The notes under the pieces are model-generated. The model worked only from the letters and a program-made list of their open reading frames with translations. It did no database searches and was not told the DNA's origin. From NCBI RefSeq assembly GCF_004027225.2, contig NC_044297.2, forward strand, positions 4,918,047-4,982,046: a stretch of 64,000 bases of DNA, written 5' to 3'. Shown here one piece after another: positions 38,599 through 50,420 of the stretch. A program made the position numbers and the translations under genes. Origin of the DNA: Strigops habroptila (taxonomy: Eukaryota > Chordata > Aves > Psittaciformes > Psittacidae). How positions within the stretch are numbered: the stretch's first letter is position 1; every line of letters starts with the position of its first letter.

Positions 38599-39589
38599 GA
38601 GCAGGAATCTGCCCGGGTGGCTGCAGCGGATGCTGTGGTGGGACAACCCTGGTGATCCCCTGCCAGGATGCAGGACGAGGCACAAGGCCCAGACACACTC
38701 AGGGCTGCACCCACACAGCGCAGCAGCAGCAGCGGCCAGCCCGGAGCTCACACTCCCACTTGGACGCGTGCAAGGCTTCCACAGCATGGAAAATATTAAT
38801 TGTGGGGTTTTAGTTCACCTTTTGCTAATTTAGAAAGAACGAAGAAAGCAAAAGCGGGAGGAAGCCACGTACAGTCACTTTGTGCTGGTCCCACCCCCTT
38901 TATCTCTCCTTCCATTTGCTCACCATTGGTGCGAGAGAGAAAAGAGAAGCTGAGTCTCTCGCTGCCTAAATGTAGAAAGTTTTGCTTCTAAATCAGTTTG
39001 TGATGGAAAGGAAACACGTCACGTCCCTGGGGAAGTGGCTGGTTTTCAGCAGCCACAAGCCCAGCGCCGAGTGCTGCAATGGAACAGCCAGCACTGAAAT
39101 AGCTCCACGCTCTGTTATTGTCACCGAGAGAAGGTTTTTTCTCTGTCTACGGGTGTCATTTTTAGCAGCCAGAGGAAGTTTTATTTGTATTTGTTAGCTC
39201 GAATTTCCACTGGCGTGGCTGGTTCACTTTTTCATTTGAAGGTCCAGGAAGGGGGAAGGAAAAAATAGAGCTGGGTGAGCTCAGGTGTGATGGGCTTGAT
39301 GGGGCGCAATGTGGTACCCACAGCATCGCTGGCATGTGTGAACCAGCCTTGTGGATCCAAAGGGAATTGAGATGCCACAGGCCCAGGATGGGGTTTGGAT
39401 GCTTCCAGCCCATTCCCAGAGCAAAGCCACCCACTGGATGGGATGGCTGAGGAGGAGGAAGGCTTGGGGTTTAAAACACTAACAGTGAGAATCAAATGTT
39501 CCTGGTGAGCAGTGGCAGCTCCCAGCAGCACATGGGGGGTGTTTCTTTCCCAAACTGGGCTGGAGGCCAAGAGAAGCCGGCACTAAACA

Positions 39590-40120
39590 TGATCACTGAA
39601 TAAAAAGGGTAATAATTATCTATTTTTAATAATTATTGAAGTAATTACTCGAACGAGATTAAGCCTCAGCCCCTGGAGCAAGGAGAGGCAGCCCTGGGCC
39701 GCATCCACTGATGCAGAGCAGGAGGTGTCTCCCCTCCAGTGGGACCACCACAGGAAAACACAGAGTTAGGAGCAGGCGACATTAAGGAACAGGGACCAGG
39801 GGCCACCACTTGCACCCCCCTGGCCGTGGTGGCACATGGAGACAATGTGGGGACAACCCAGCTCGCCAGGAGCCAAGTGATGGCAGGCAGCAGCTCCCCC
39901 TCGCCCAGGGACTTGCACAAGAAGGGATTAGCAGGATCAGCTGATGATGATCTAAGCACATAACTATATCAACCTGTGAATTAATTAATGATATCTCACA
40001 CTCCATAATGGCTCTATCTGCAGATCTGTGTGCTCCTCAAGCAGGCAGTGAATTAAGCTTTGCTGCACCCCCCGGGAAATAGGTCAAGATTGTTAATCCC
40101 CATGTGCCAGTGGGGATGCG
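39590..40120. other. Two AT-rich intergenic islands (39590-39680 and 39930-40120)
   Basis: TAATAATTATC, TTTTTAATAATTATTG and GTGAATTAATTAATGATATC, flanking an ordinary GC-rich 250 bases. Candidate distal EGR3 enhancers by location only. Confidence 0.3.
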
Positions 40121-43100
40121 GCGGCTCGACGTGGGGATAAACAACGCTGCCTGTTTTGGGTGCCAACAAGAGAGGTTTTCCAGGCAAGCTGAGGAGCATC
40201 ATCATCCCCACAGCACTGGGAAGGCACCAGGCTCTCGGGATCAGGCACGATACAGGTGATGGACACTGCTGGTGGGATGCTCCAATGCTGCCAGCCCTCA
40301 ACCTTGCGCCATGGGCACACGAAGCCTCCAGCCCAGGGTCCCCCATGTGCCGCGGGGCTGGGGTTGGTGGTGGGTGCCCAAGGGGTGCTGGTGCAGTGGC
40401 CCAGCAGCCGGGCGGGCCCTGGGAGAGGCAGCCAGGGCTGTGGCAGGAATTTAGGGCTCCTGAAGTAATAGGGGAGGGCGGGCAAGGCGAGGACAGGGCC
40501 ATGTCCCCACCTCTGCGTGCTGTGCCAGCACCCAAGGGGCCCAGCGGGCAGCAAGGGCAGGTTGGGCTCAGCGTGATGGCTTCATTAATTAGCAATAATA
40601 GTTAATTCTTAAGAGGCCTCTAAAGTGCTGTATAACTCAGAGGAGCTGTGTGGGGCTGTCTGAGGAGCCCAGTCCCACTCACTGCCCCATCAGAGAGTGC
40701 TGGTTCAGGGGTCCCAGTCCCTCATCCTGCTCCTGGGACTGGCTCTTCCTGCAGCACCCGGGATGCAAATACCAGCTGCCAGCTGTGCCCAGGGACGCTG
40801 CCAGATCCCAGGACACGGCGTTCAAGGGATGCTCCACAGGGAGAAACTGCTGGGGTTTGGTTTCTTCTCTCAGGCTCGGTTTGGGCTGGGTTTGTCCCGG
40901 CCTCGCCCGCTCCGCCGGGAGCTCGAGCACCCTCAGATGTGGTTTGCCTGGTAAAAAACAAAGGAGGTTGTTGATACGATGGTCTGGACCCACCAGCTTT
41001 GCTCCTGCCCAGCACCAGCCACCGGCCCCAGTCTGTGCCATGGTGCCCGGTTTATCCCGGTTTATCCCCATCTATCCCGGTGGGAGGCGGATGCCTCTTG
41101 GGGTTTGCATCCAGAGGTGTGGTGGAAGGGGCTGGGCGGCTCTTCCAGCCTCCCCTGCCTGCACCACGGGCAGAGGACGGTCTCAGCCACAGCCCCCAGC
41201 TTGTCCTCACTTGTCAGCCCGCTTCCCATTCCCTCCCCGCAGCCCTGCAGGTCCTGGGCTAACCTCCCGTTTCCTCATTGCAAGGAAATGGCTAATTCCC
41301 CCCGGGCTGGTTTCAATGGCTGTGTGGATCCTTCTCCTTTGGCCTCTCACCAGTTTCTCCTTCGGTGGTTACAGCGAGGCCCTGCAGCCCTTGGGAGCAG
41401 CGCTTTCCCAGGCTGCGCAGCCATCGGGATCACATCCAGCCACGGATACTCCAGTGCTGCTGGGCGCTGTGTTCACCCCTGCTCCAGCTTTCCAACCTCA
41501 GTGTTGCATTCACACAAGGTTAAGCCCCTTCTCCAGCACCACTGTCGAACGCAATGGATTTAGCTGTGCCATGAGCCCCTCTCCCATGAGGGAACCGCTC
41601 ACGTCTCCAGCGGGGTGTCATGGCACGGTTCTCAGCATCCAGTTCCTCTTCTGCTTCTTGGTTTCAGGTTAAAAAAAGCCTCTGTGGTATCTCTCTGCAA
41701 TCCCCTCGCTGGGGCCACAGCACTGCCCAGTCACCGCAGGCTGACATGGGGACACAACGCTGAGGTTTGTGCTTGTCCCATAACACCAGCTCCGTGCCTG
41801 GTCTCTGCTGCTGGAAACCCCATCATTCCCAGTGGTGCTGCTCCCTGGGGATCACTTCTTGCTCTGGATCTCCTCTTTAGTTTTCCTGCTAATCACACTG
41901 TCTCCTTATCTCTGGGTCACACTGCACCAGCCGCCACCGCTATTGTTCCCCTCCTGCAGGCTGCATAATAACAGGAAAGACCTTTGGGTTTGCAAACCAA
42001 GACCTGTCTTGGACTCAGATGACCCAAAGGTTCCCGGTTCCCCGGTGCACGCAGCATCGTGCCCCTCGCTGGGGTCACCCACCGAGTCCAGGCCCCAGAG
42101 CAGTGGAAAACTGTGGGATGCTCTTTGGGATGGCTGAGCGCAGCCGGCGCATCCTCACTGCAGCAGCACCGGGGCGATGCAGGGAAGGCGATGGCAGCAG
42201 AAGGTGATACAGGGAAGGGGGGCGCAGGCAGAGCCCCCCTCAGCACCCTCTGCACCCGGTGCTGCTGTGGGTGCTTCCCTGGCAGGGTGAGGCAGGGCTC
42301 ATTTCTCTCTTATGCCACAGGGGAAACTGAGGCAGGAAAGGGCTTCCCAAGGCCACAGCCACCCATGGCTCCTGCAGCACCCACTGCCCAGCACCCCCAT
42401 CCAGCCATCCCAGGGCTTGGTTTATGGGCATCTACCCTTAGAGATTGACCCAGCAAAGCCAACACGACCCACAGGTTCTGCCCATGGGTCCCTTCAGCCC
42501 CCCGACAGAGGAGGGACGGATCCATCTCCTTTTCCATGCATGTTTTAGCAGGAGGGTGTGTAGTTTTCACAGGGAAACCAGGAAAACCTGGGTGAGGCAG
42601 GAGCCAGCATGTGGAAGGCCACAGGGCCGGGATCAGGAAGGCTGCCCAGCAGTTTCTCCTTGGCTGGAGTTCTCCCAGCCAAAATTTGGCCTGAAATTAA
42701 GATTTCCCACACCCAACAGCAGTGGAGAAAGTCTCTCCTCCTCCTCCAGGAATTACACATTGCCCTGAATCCCATCCCTGCCGGTGCTGAGCATCTCCCA
42801 CATCCACGGGATGCTCAGAGAACCGATTGCTGCTGATGCAGCACTGGCCACATCTGGGCAGCTGCTGTTTGCCACCGTGAGACACCGCATCCCACCCGTG
42901 CAGCCTCATCACTTGCAAACACAACGCTGAGAAACTCTGGTGGCTGCATCAGATACCGCTGTGACACCCACCTCGTGGTTTGGGCGGCTGAAAGACTCCG
43001 AGTTTATTTGTTCCCCTTCTCCAGGCTGCTCTAGAAGAGGTTTTGTTGTCGAGCATCCAAGCAGCCACCTACGTGTGCAGCCCCGGTACAGTCATGCCTG

Positions 43101-43929
43101 GGGGTAGGAGGTGGGTGACCTTTCAGGTCCCCACCAGCCACACTCTGTTTACAACTCTGTGACCTTACCAGCCCCAGATTTACATCTAGAGCACATCCAG
43201 GGGGCTGGGGAGGAAAACCTCCGTGTTCTGGTAGCGTGAAGAAGTGCCTCAAGCTTTGTGTCTGAGCATCCTTTGTAATCCAGGACCGGAGCCACCACCG
43301 GTGGCTTCCAAAAGCCTGAAACCCACAGCCGTGCACTGTGCAGAGCCTCCCGGAGCTCCTGAAACATGGAATCACATGGCAGGATGGTGATGGGCACCTC
43401 ATCGTGTCCCTCAGCCCCCGAGGCTCGACTCTGTCCAAGCTCAGCTCTCGGCTCCCCACCAGTGAGTTTTAGGCATGATTTCAATGGGAACAACCACCCC
43501 ATTTGTCTCGCCACGAGGCACCAGGACCCAGCTCGTGTTCTCCTCCCCATAAGTGCATTTCTGCTGTCATTAATCAGGTGCAATCCTGAACAGTTCCCCT
43601 TCTAAAAGCCCCGGTGGTCCCTGGAGAGCTGCGGCACAGCCCGGTGCACCTGCAGGGCTCACGGCACATGAATCACTCGGTGATGAGCAGCAAGACCCGG
43701 TCACAAGACCGAGAGGAGCAAGGAGAGATCACCCATCAGCTGACAGCACCTGGAGGGACACGCTGCACGTGGTGATGGGTGCGCATCTCTGGCTCCCAGC
43801 ATCGCACAGCCCCAAAAGAGGGGGGAGCGATGGGAGGTGGGGATGCTCAGGGCTTGTATGGGTGGCTGTGGGTGCTCCCTCAATAAGGGGATGCTGCCAG
43901 CGCTTGATCAGGGGGTACTATTAAATAAT

Positions 43930-44284
43930 ATAGAATCACAGGTTCATGGAATGGTTTGGATTGAAGGGACCTTAAAGCTCCCCCAGTTCCAACCCCTGCC
44001 CCAGGCAGGGACACCTTCCACTAGAGCAGGTTGCTCCAAGCCCCTGTGTCCAACCTGGCCTTGAACACTGCCAGGGATGGGGCAGCCACAGCTTCTCTGA
44101 GCACCCTGTGCCAGTGCCTCAGCACCCTCACAGGGAAGAGCTTCTGCCTCAGAGCTCATCTCAGTCTCCCCTCTGGCAGGTTAAAGCCATTCCCCTTGGC
44201 CTGTCCCTACAGGCCCTTGTCCAAAGCCCCTTTCCAGGTTTCCTGGAGCCCCTTTAGGCACTGGAGCTGCTCTGAGGTCTCCCA
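43930..44284 (-). mobile_element. CR1 LINE 3' fragment, minus strand
   Basis: Begins at atagaatcacaggttcatgg (reverse octamers) and extends about 355 bases to the GCAGCTCCAGTGCC part. Confidence 0.92.
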
Positions 44285-45138
44285 GTTATTCCTCCCATTA
44301 TCCCTGGGGTTAAGGAGGCAGCTGGCTCAGGGGCTGAGCTGGAGGCTCGGCCTGCTCTGCCTTATTAGCACAACAAGCTGTTGCAGTGCAGGAGCAATGG
44401 GGGTTCGGGACACTGCTTTGAGGAGGGGACCCTGGCGTTCCATGAATAAGGCTCCATGCTGTGAAATCACTGATGCCAGCAATGATTATTTACCTTCCTG
44501 AACCCTGGTCAGGGTGGGGTTTGAATGGCCTGAGACAAGCATGTGGGATCATCAGAACAAGTGAAAGCTCTCAACTGCAGACTCCTTCCACATCGAGCTG
44601 TAACTTAAACCCATTCAGAGCATCCCAGGTGATATTTTGGGGGTGGTTTTTTTTTTGCTCCCTTTGGGTAAACTACTCTGCTCTTAACACTCCAACCCAT
44701 TAAGCTGAGCTGTAACTAAGCCAGTCCAACCCCCACGCGGCCGTTTTCATGCCAGTCTAAGGCTGCCTTTGGTTTATTTTGGCTTAAGGCCGTTCCCCAT
44801 CAATTGGCATCAAACCACTGTTAGTAACTGAGACGGTGGCCGTGCAGGATTGGGTTCTCACAGGCTGCGTTTAACCTCCCTCCTAACCCAGCTCCTTGTG
44901 TAAACCAGGTCTTTATGACTCGGGACCTTTGAACCAGGTTGGGGCTGGGGTGTTATCGCTGCACCCACAGCCCCGATTTGGCAGGGGGTGATGCCACATG
45001 GGGATGGGATAGGGGTCCCCCTCTGCCCATAGCATGGGGGACAGGTACCCACCGGGGTGAGAATGAGCCAGACATGGGGCTGGCACTTATGGGGACGCTG
45101 GGGTGCCAGTAAGGCCAAGCAAACCCTCACCCCACCGC

Positions 45139-45145
45139 TATAAAA
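45139..45145 (+). promoter_or_regulatory. TATA box candidate at edge of upstream CpG island
   Basis: TATAAAA sits at the left edge of a dense CpG island (about 45170-45660), the layout of a TATA plus CpG-island promoter on the + strand. No coding exon follows that I recognise. Confidence 0.35.
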
Positions 45146-45149
45146 CCTG

Positions 45150-45665
45150 GAGGAACTGGTGGGGAGCACTGGTGGTGCCGCCGGAAACGGCCGGTGGGGT
45201 GGTTCGGGGTGGTTTGGGGCGGGGGGGGCTGCTCTGCTCTGCCGGAGGACCCGCAGCATCCCCAGCACCGCGGATGCGATCGCGCTCCGACCGTGGGAAT
45301 GCGCTGACGGGGAAAGCGGCGGGGGATGGCGGAAGGGGGGACTCGGCGGGGACACCCCCCCCTCCCCATGCCGGGGCGGTGCTGCCGGGGGGGGTGCGGG
45401 CTGTGGGTCCCCCCGCTCCGCGCCCCGTTGCGCGCCCGCCCCGCACCTCCCCAGCGCCGGGGGCGCCGGAACCGGCCGCCAAAGAAGGCAACGGGGGCGG
45501 GACCGGATCCAGGCCTTGTTTGGTGCTTCCCCTCGGCCGCCCGCCCGCCACCGCCCCGCTTCCCCCCCCCGTTCCCCGCCGCCGCCGCCGCCGTTGCGCT
45601 CCCCCCGGGCCGCGCCGGGGCACGGGCGGGGCGGGCGGGGGGTGTGGGCTGCGTCTGGTGGGGGT
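45150..45665. promoter_or_regulatory. CpG island 2.1 kb upstream of EGR3
   Basis: Very CpG-rich sequence with GC boxes (ggggcgggg type), GCC repeats near 45577-45596 and an AACGGGGGCGGG motif at about 45490 resembling an EGR site. It stays open in several frames on both strands because TA-containing stops are rare, so the long ORFs here are not evidence of protein. It is probably an alternative promoter or enhancer of EGR3, or a lncRNA promoter. Confidence 0.55.
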
Positions 45666-45674
45666 AAATGTGTC

Positions 45675-45960
45675 TGGAGGGATGCAACGGGGTGGGAATA
45701 GAGAGGGGGCAAATGAAGGGGGTGCCCTGCAAAGGATGGGGGTGACGAGGGTGCAAAGGATGGAGGGGGGGATGCAAGGGGTGGGGTGTTCTGCGAAGGA
45801 TGGGGGGATTTGCGAAAGATGGGGGTGCTCTGCGAAGGGTGGGGTGGTGCACAGGATGGGAGGGTCTGCCCAGGATGGGGGTGCTTTTAATGAAAGCGGG
45901 GTCCTGCGATGGATACTGCAGTGGATGGGGGGGCTGCGGTTGATGGGGGGCTTTGAAGTG
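45675..45960. repeat. Degenerate ~20-bp minisatellite 3' of the upstream CpG island
   Basis: Units of the form GGGGTGCTCTGCGAAGGATG, about 12 copies, G-rich on the + strand. Confidence 0.85.
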
Positions 45961-46246
45961 AATCGGGGGGTTGAAGTAGAGCACACGCACTCCCCTCCCC
46001 ACACTCAAAACAGGCCATCGCGGGAACTGCAGCCCCCCACTCCCTGTACAACCCCCCACACACCCCTCCGAGCCCCACATCACCCCCCAATCACTCCCTA
46101 TCCCAAACCCGGAGGCTGCTGGCACCGGTGGCCTCCTCCTCCCCGTGCCCCCCCACTCCCCGCAGCCGGTGCCCGGTGCCTCCAGCCGCAGCTCTCCCGT
46201 AGCGCGGATCCCGCTCCCATTGCAAAGCCGGCCCTGCAGGAATTGG

Positions 46247-46252
46247 GTAAGT
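46247..46252 (+). other. Strong splice donor after GC-rich segment (possible upstream non-coding exon)
   Basis: The sequence aattgGTAAGTgg gives a near-perfect donor at the end of a GC-rich block. It could end a first exon started near the 45.1 kb TATA or later and joined to EGR3 exon 2, giving an isoform beginning at the in-frame Met at 48736. No transcript evidence is available here. Confidence 0.3.
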
Positions 46253-46450
46253 GGAGCTATTGCAACACAGCATTTTTCCATACATTTGCTATATAACTCG
46301 GAGGGTTTTAAAGATAGCATCAGTTGGCACAGTTAGCACGAAACCACCTAATTACTGACGCCTTGGAAGTGCCAAACTTTTAAAGGGGGGAGGTGAGGTT
46401 AAAATCACAGGCGACCAACAAGTGTTACCTGTTCTAAAGTATTCAAAGCA
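46253..46450. other. AT-rich block 0.9 kb upstream of EGR3
   Basis: It sits between two GC-rich domains and contains CTATATAACTCGG, CACCTAATTACTGACG, ACTTTTAAAGG and CAAGTGTTACC. It looks like a proximal regulatory element; it also follows the donor at 46247. Confidence 0.35.
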
Positions 46451-46668
46451 CTGCTCCCCGCGGGACCCGGGGCATGGGGAGGGGGCAAAGCCATCTCCTC
46501 TGTCACCCAAAGCCATCTCTCTGTCACCACTACCTAGTTTCAGGCTGCTGCGGCTCTGGCCCGGCTGCGTTTCCCCCCGCACACCCCCGGGGCTGTGGGA
46601 CGGGGTTTGTGGCCGGTTCATCCCCTCGCCCCTGCTCTCCGGGGAGCGGAGGAGGACGAGGTGGGGGA

Positions 46669-46675
46669 TATAAAG
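46669..46675 (+). promoter_or_regulatory. Upstream TATA box candidate (TATAAAG)
   Basis: TATAAAG lies in a GC-rich context (gtgggggatataaagtc) 0.6 kb before the main EGR3 promoter and just before the minisatellite at 46805. It may drive a longer EGR3 leader or a non-coding transcript; only sequence supports it. Confidence 0.3.
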
Positions 46676-46804
46676 TCTCCAGGTCAGAGCCTCGCCCTGA
46701 GCATCCCCGGGGCTCACCGCACCCCGCGCCCTCCTGGCGGGCGGCACGGCCCGGCCGGTGGGATGTGAGGGCGGAGAGGGAGACCCCCGGCCGGCGCCTG
46801 GTGC

Positions 46805-47165
46805 CCTGTGCGGGTTGCCCGGTGCGGGTTACCCGATGCCCGGTGCAGGTTGCCCGGAACCCGGTGCAGGTTGCCCGGAACCCAGTGCAAGTTGCCCGGT
46901 GCCCGGGGCAGGTTGCCCGGTACAAGTTGCCCAGTTCCCTGTGCCCAGTACAGGTTGACCGGTGCAGTTGCCCGGTACAAGTTGCCCGGTGCCCATTGAC
47001 CGGTACCAGTTGCCCAGTTCTCGGTGCCCGGTGCAGTTGCCCGGTACAAGTTGCCCGGTGCAGTTGCCCGGTGCCCGGTGCAGGTTGCCCGGTACAAGTT
47101 GCCCTGTCCCCGGTGCAGGTGCCCGGCACAAGTTGCCCGGTGCCCGGTGTGTCCGGTACCGCTCT
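46805..47165. repeat. CpG-bearing minisatellite directly upstream of EGR3 promoter
   Basis: About 25 copies of a 12-16-base unit, consensus GTTGCCCGGTGCAG or GTTGCCCGGTACAA. Nearly every unit contains CCCGG with a CpG. The array ends about 75 bases before the second CRE-like site. Confidence 0.93.
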
Positions 47166-47239
47166 CCCCGTTGCCCGTCCCCGCGCGCGCCGGCCCCGCT
47201 TCCTGCTTTCTAATGTTCCATTGTGCGGAGCTTCCATTG

Positions 47240-47247
47240 TGACGTCT
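47240..47247 (+). promoter_or_regulatory. Second CRE-like site TGACGTCT
   Basis: TGACGTCT differs from the consensus CRE by one base. It overlaps the end of the second TTCCATTGTG copy of a 16-bp-spaced direct repeat (47216-47225 and 47232-47241) whose reverse complement contains CACAATGG, a SOX-like core. Confidence 0.55.
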
Positions 47248-47271
47248 CGGCCTCGGCTCGGCTTTGTCTGT

Positions 47272-47281
47272 CCATATATGG
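47272..47281 (+). promoter_or_regulatory. CArG box / serum response element of EGR3
   Basis: CCATATATGG is a perfect CC(A/T)6GG palindrome, the SRF-binding core. It lies about 70 bases before the predicted start of EGR3 and 5 bases before a CRE-like site. EGR-family immediate-early promoters are known to use SRF/TCF and CREB together. Confidence 0.85.
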
Positions 47282-47286
47282 GCAGC

Positions 47287-47294
47287 TACGTCAC
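47287..47294 (+). promoter_or_regulatory. CRE-like site TACGTCAC
   Basis: A CRE variant (TACGTCA) 5 bases downstream of the CArG box and about 50 bases before the predicted EGR3 start. Spacing and order fit a CREB/ATF site of an activity-induced promoter. Confidence 0.7.
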
Positions 47295-47313
47295 GGAGCG
47301 CTCCCGCCGCCCG

Positions 47314-47320
47314 GATAAAT
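47314..47320 (+). promoter_or_regulatory. TATA-like element of EGR3
   Basis: GATAAAT in an otherwise GC-rich stretch, 33 bases after the CArG box. It would place the start near 47345. Confidence 0.5.
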
Positions 47321-47344
47321 GGGCTGCGGAGTCCCCGGCGGAGC

Positions 47345-47697
47345 ATTCGGGCGGCAGCGGAGGGAACCTGCGAACGGAGCCGAGGGAGGGAGGGAGGGAG
47401 GGAACGGGGGGGGGAGAGGAGAGGAGAGGAGGGGTTAAATCCTCCCACCCGCTTCTACAACCAACATCTGCCAGCCAGACCCCCCCCCCCGTCGAGGAAA
47501 CACCACCAGGGACCCACGGAGGATCGCACACCCCCCCCCCCGCACCCCCTCCTCCTCCGCCCCCCCCACCCCCTCCACTCCCCCCCCCCCAACTTTTTCT
47601 CTCGCATGATTCCCCTCGCACGGATTTGCCATTCGGATGTTGTTTCCTCGGGAGCTGAGCTCGGAGCCACGTTGATCCAGCCTTTTCCTCCAGTGCT
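47345..47697 (+). other. EGR3: EGR3 5' leader (start estimated), purine-rich then C-rich
   Basis: Predicted from the TATA-like GATAAAT at 47314 with a start about 25-30 bases downstream. It contains GGGA repeats (47386-47433) and then C-tracts of up to 11 C (47480-47490, 47531-47541 and more to 47590). These tracts would bind poly(C) proteins in RNA and could form G-quadruplexes on the template strand. The first ATG in the leader is at 47606 and the second at 47637; both open uORFs. The exact 5' end is inferred. Confidence 0.55.
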
Positions 47698-47701
47698 ATG
47701 A
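47606..47701 (+). CDS. Upstream ORF in EGR3 leader; stop overlaps EGR3 start as ATGA
   Basis: The first ATG of the leader opens a 31-codon frame starting [13 protein letters not shown]. Its TGA (47699-47701) overlaps the EGR3 ATG (47698-47700) in an ATGA arrangement. The context is weak (C at -3), so leaky scanning is expected. A second, 12-codon uORF in another frame runs 47637-47675. Whether either is translated cannot be seen from sequence; no similarity to a known peptide is recognised. Confidence 0.45.
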   Translation: MIPLARICHSDVVSSGAELGATLIQPFPPVL

Positions 47702-47851
47702 CAGGCAAACTACTGGAGAAGCTGCCGGGGACCATGAACACTTTGATGAACCAATTGCCTGACAATCTGTACCCAGAGGAGATCCCCAACTCTTTGAATA
47801 TCTTCTCCAGCAGCAGCGACTCGGTGGCTCACTACAACCAGATGGCTGCAG
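47698..47851 (+). CDS. EGR3: EGR3, coding exon 1 (residues 1-51 plus first base of codon 52)
   Basis: EGR3 is a nuclear immediate-early transcription factor (muscle-spindle development, neuronal activity response, lymphocyte anergy in mammals). Exon 1 starts [20 protein letters not shown] and ends ...HYNQMAA, with the first base of an Asp codon before donor GTAAAA at 47852. The start was chosen because MTGKL is the conserved EGR3 N terminus and the reading frame joins exon 2 perfectly. The start context has G at -3. The motif [11 protein letters not shown] is diagnostic for EGR3 over EGR1, EGR2 and EGR4. The exon sits about 350 bases downstream of the predicted transcription start in a CpG island. 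Two uORFs precede it, and the stop of one overlaps this ATG. Confidence 0.95.
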
Positions 47852-49770
<1,919 letters not shown>

Positions 49771-49854
49771 AGGGACCGTGGGGAGCAGTTTGGTGGCACC
49801 CCCTCTTCTCTCCGCAGCGGCCTCGTTGCCCAGGTTTAGGGTGCCGGGGGGTTG

Positions 49855-50420
49855 TGCTGTGCGGGTCCAAGCTGCCCGCACCCGGATTGACCGGGTCCAG
49901 GCTGCCCGCACCCGGATCCTGCCTGCACTTGGATCGACAGGACCCTGCACTGCCTAGATCCCGGATTGTCCGCACCCAGTTCCCGCCTGCCCGCGCCCCG
50001 GTGCTCAGATCCTGCACTGCCTGCACCCGGATTACCCACACCCGGATTGCCCAGACCCAGCTCTCCCGGATCCCGCATCTCCTGGGTCCAGTCCATCTGG
50101 ATCCCGCATCTCCCGGATCCCGCATCTCCTGGGTCCAATCCATCTGGATCCCGCACCTCCCGGATCCCGCACCTCCTGGTCCAGTCCCTCTGGATCCCGC
50201 GCCTCCCGGATCCCACACGTCCCGGGTCCCACGCCTCCCGGGTCCAGCCTGCCTGGATCCCGCACCTCCCGGGTCCAGCCTGCCTGGGTCCCGCACCTCC
50301 CGGATCCCACACCTCCCGGGTCCAGCCCATCTGGCTCCCGCATGTCCCGGGTCCAGCCCATCCACCCCTCGCTCGGCCCTGATCCGGGCTGCCCGGGTTG
50401 CAGATCCCGAGGGATCCCGG
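49855..50420. repeat. Minisatellite inside EGR3 3' UTR
   Basis: It starts with ~30-base units of CTGCCCGCACCCGGATTGAC type, then units of CTCCCGGATCCCGCACCTCC and CTGGGTCCAGCCCATCTGG type. Many units contain the GGATCC palindrome. It begins about 85 bases after the EGR3 stop. Confidence 0.93.

Larger units (their letters stand above)
36946..45138. other. Intergenic region between PEBP4 and the upstream EGR3 CpG island
   Basis: No gene recognised. Contents: AT-rich islands (37950-38230, 38780-39230, 39590-39680, 39930-40120), a GATGGG-type repeat (38289-38598), one minus-strand CR1 (43930-44284), a T-run near 44648, and otherwise plain GC-rich sequence. Confidence 0.6.

Noticed and set aside
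45103-46320. Two 397-codon ORFs on opposite strands over the CpG island and minisatellite
   Set aside because: They overlap on both strands, are low-complexity (Pro/Arg/Gly), and arise from CpG-rich and repeat sequence lacking TA-containing stops; no domain.
46474-47658. 394-codon + strand ORF with repeated CPVQVAR peptides
   Set aside because: It is the minisatellite read in frame and crosses the EGR3 promoter.
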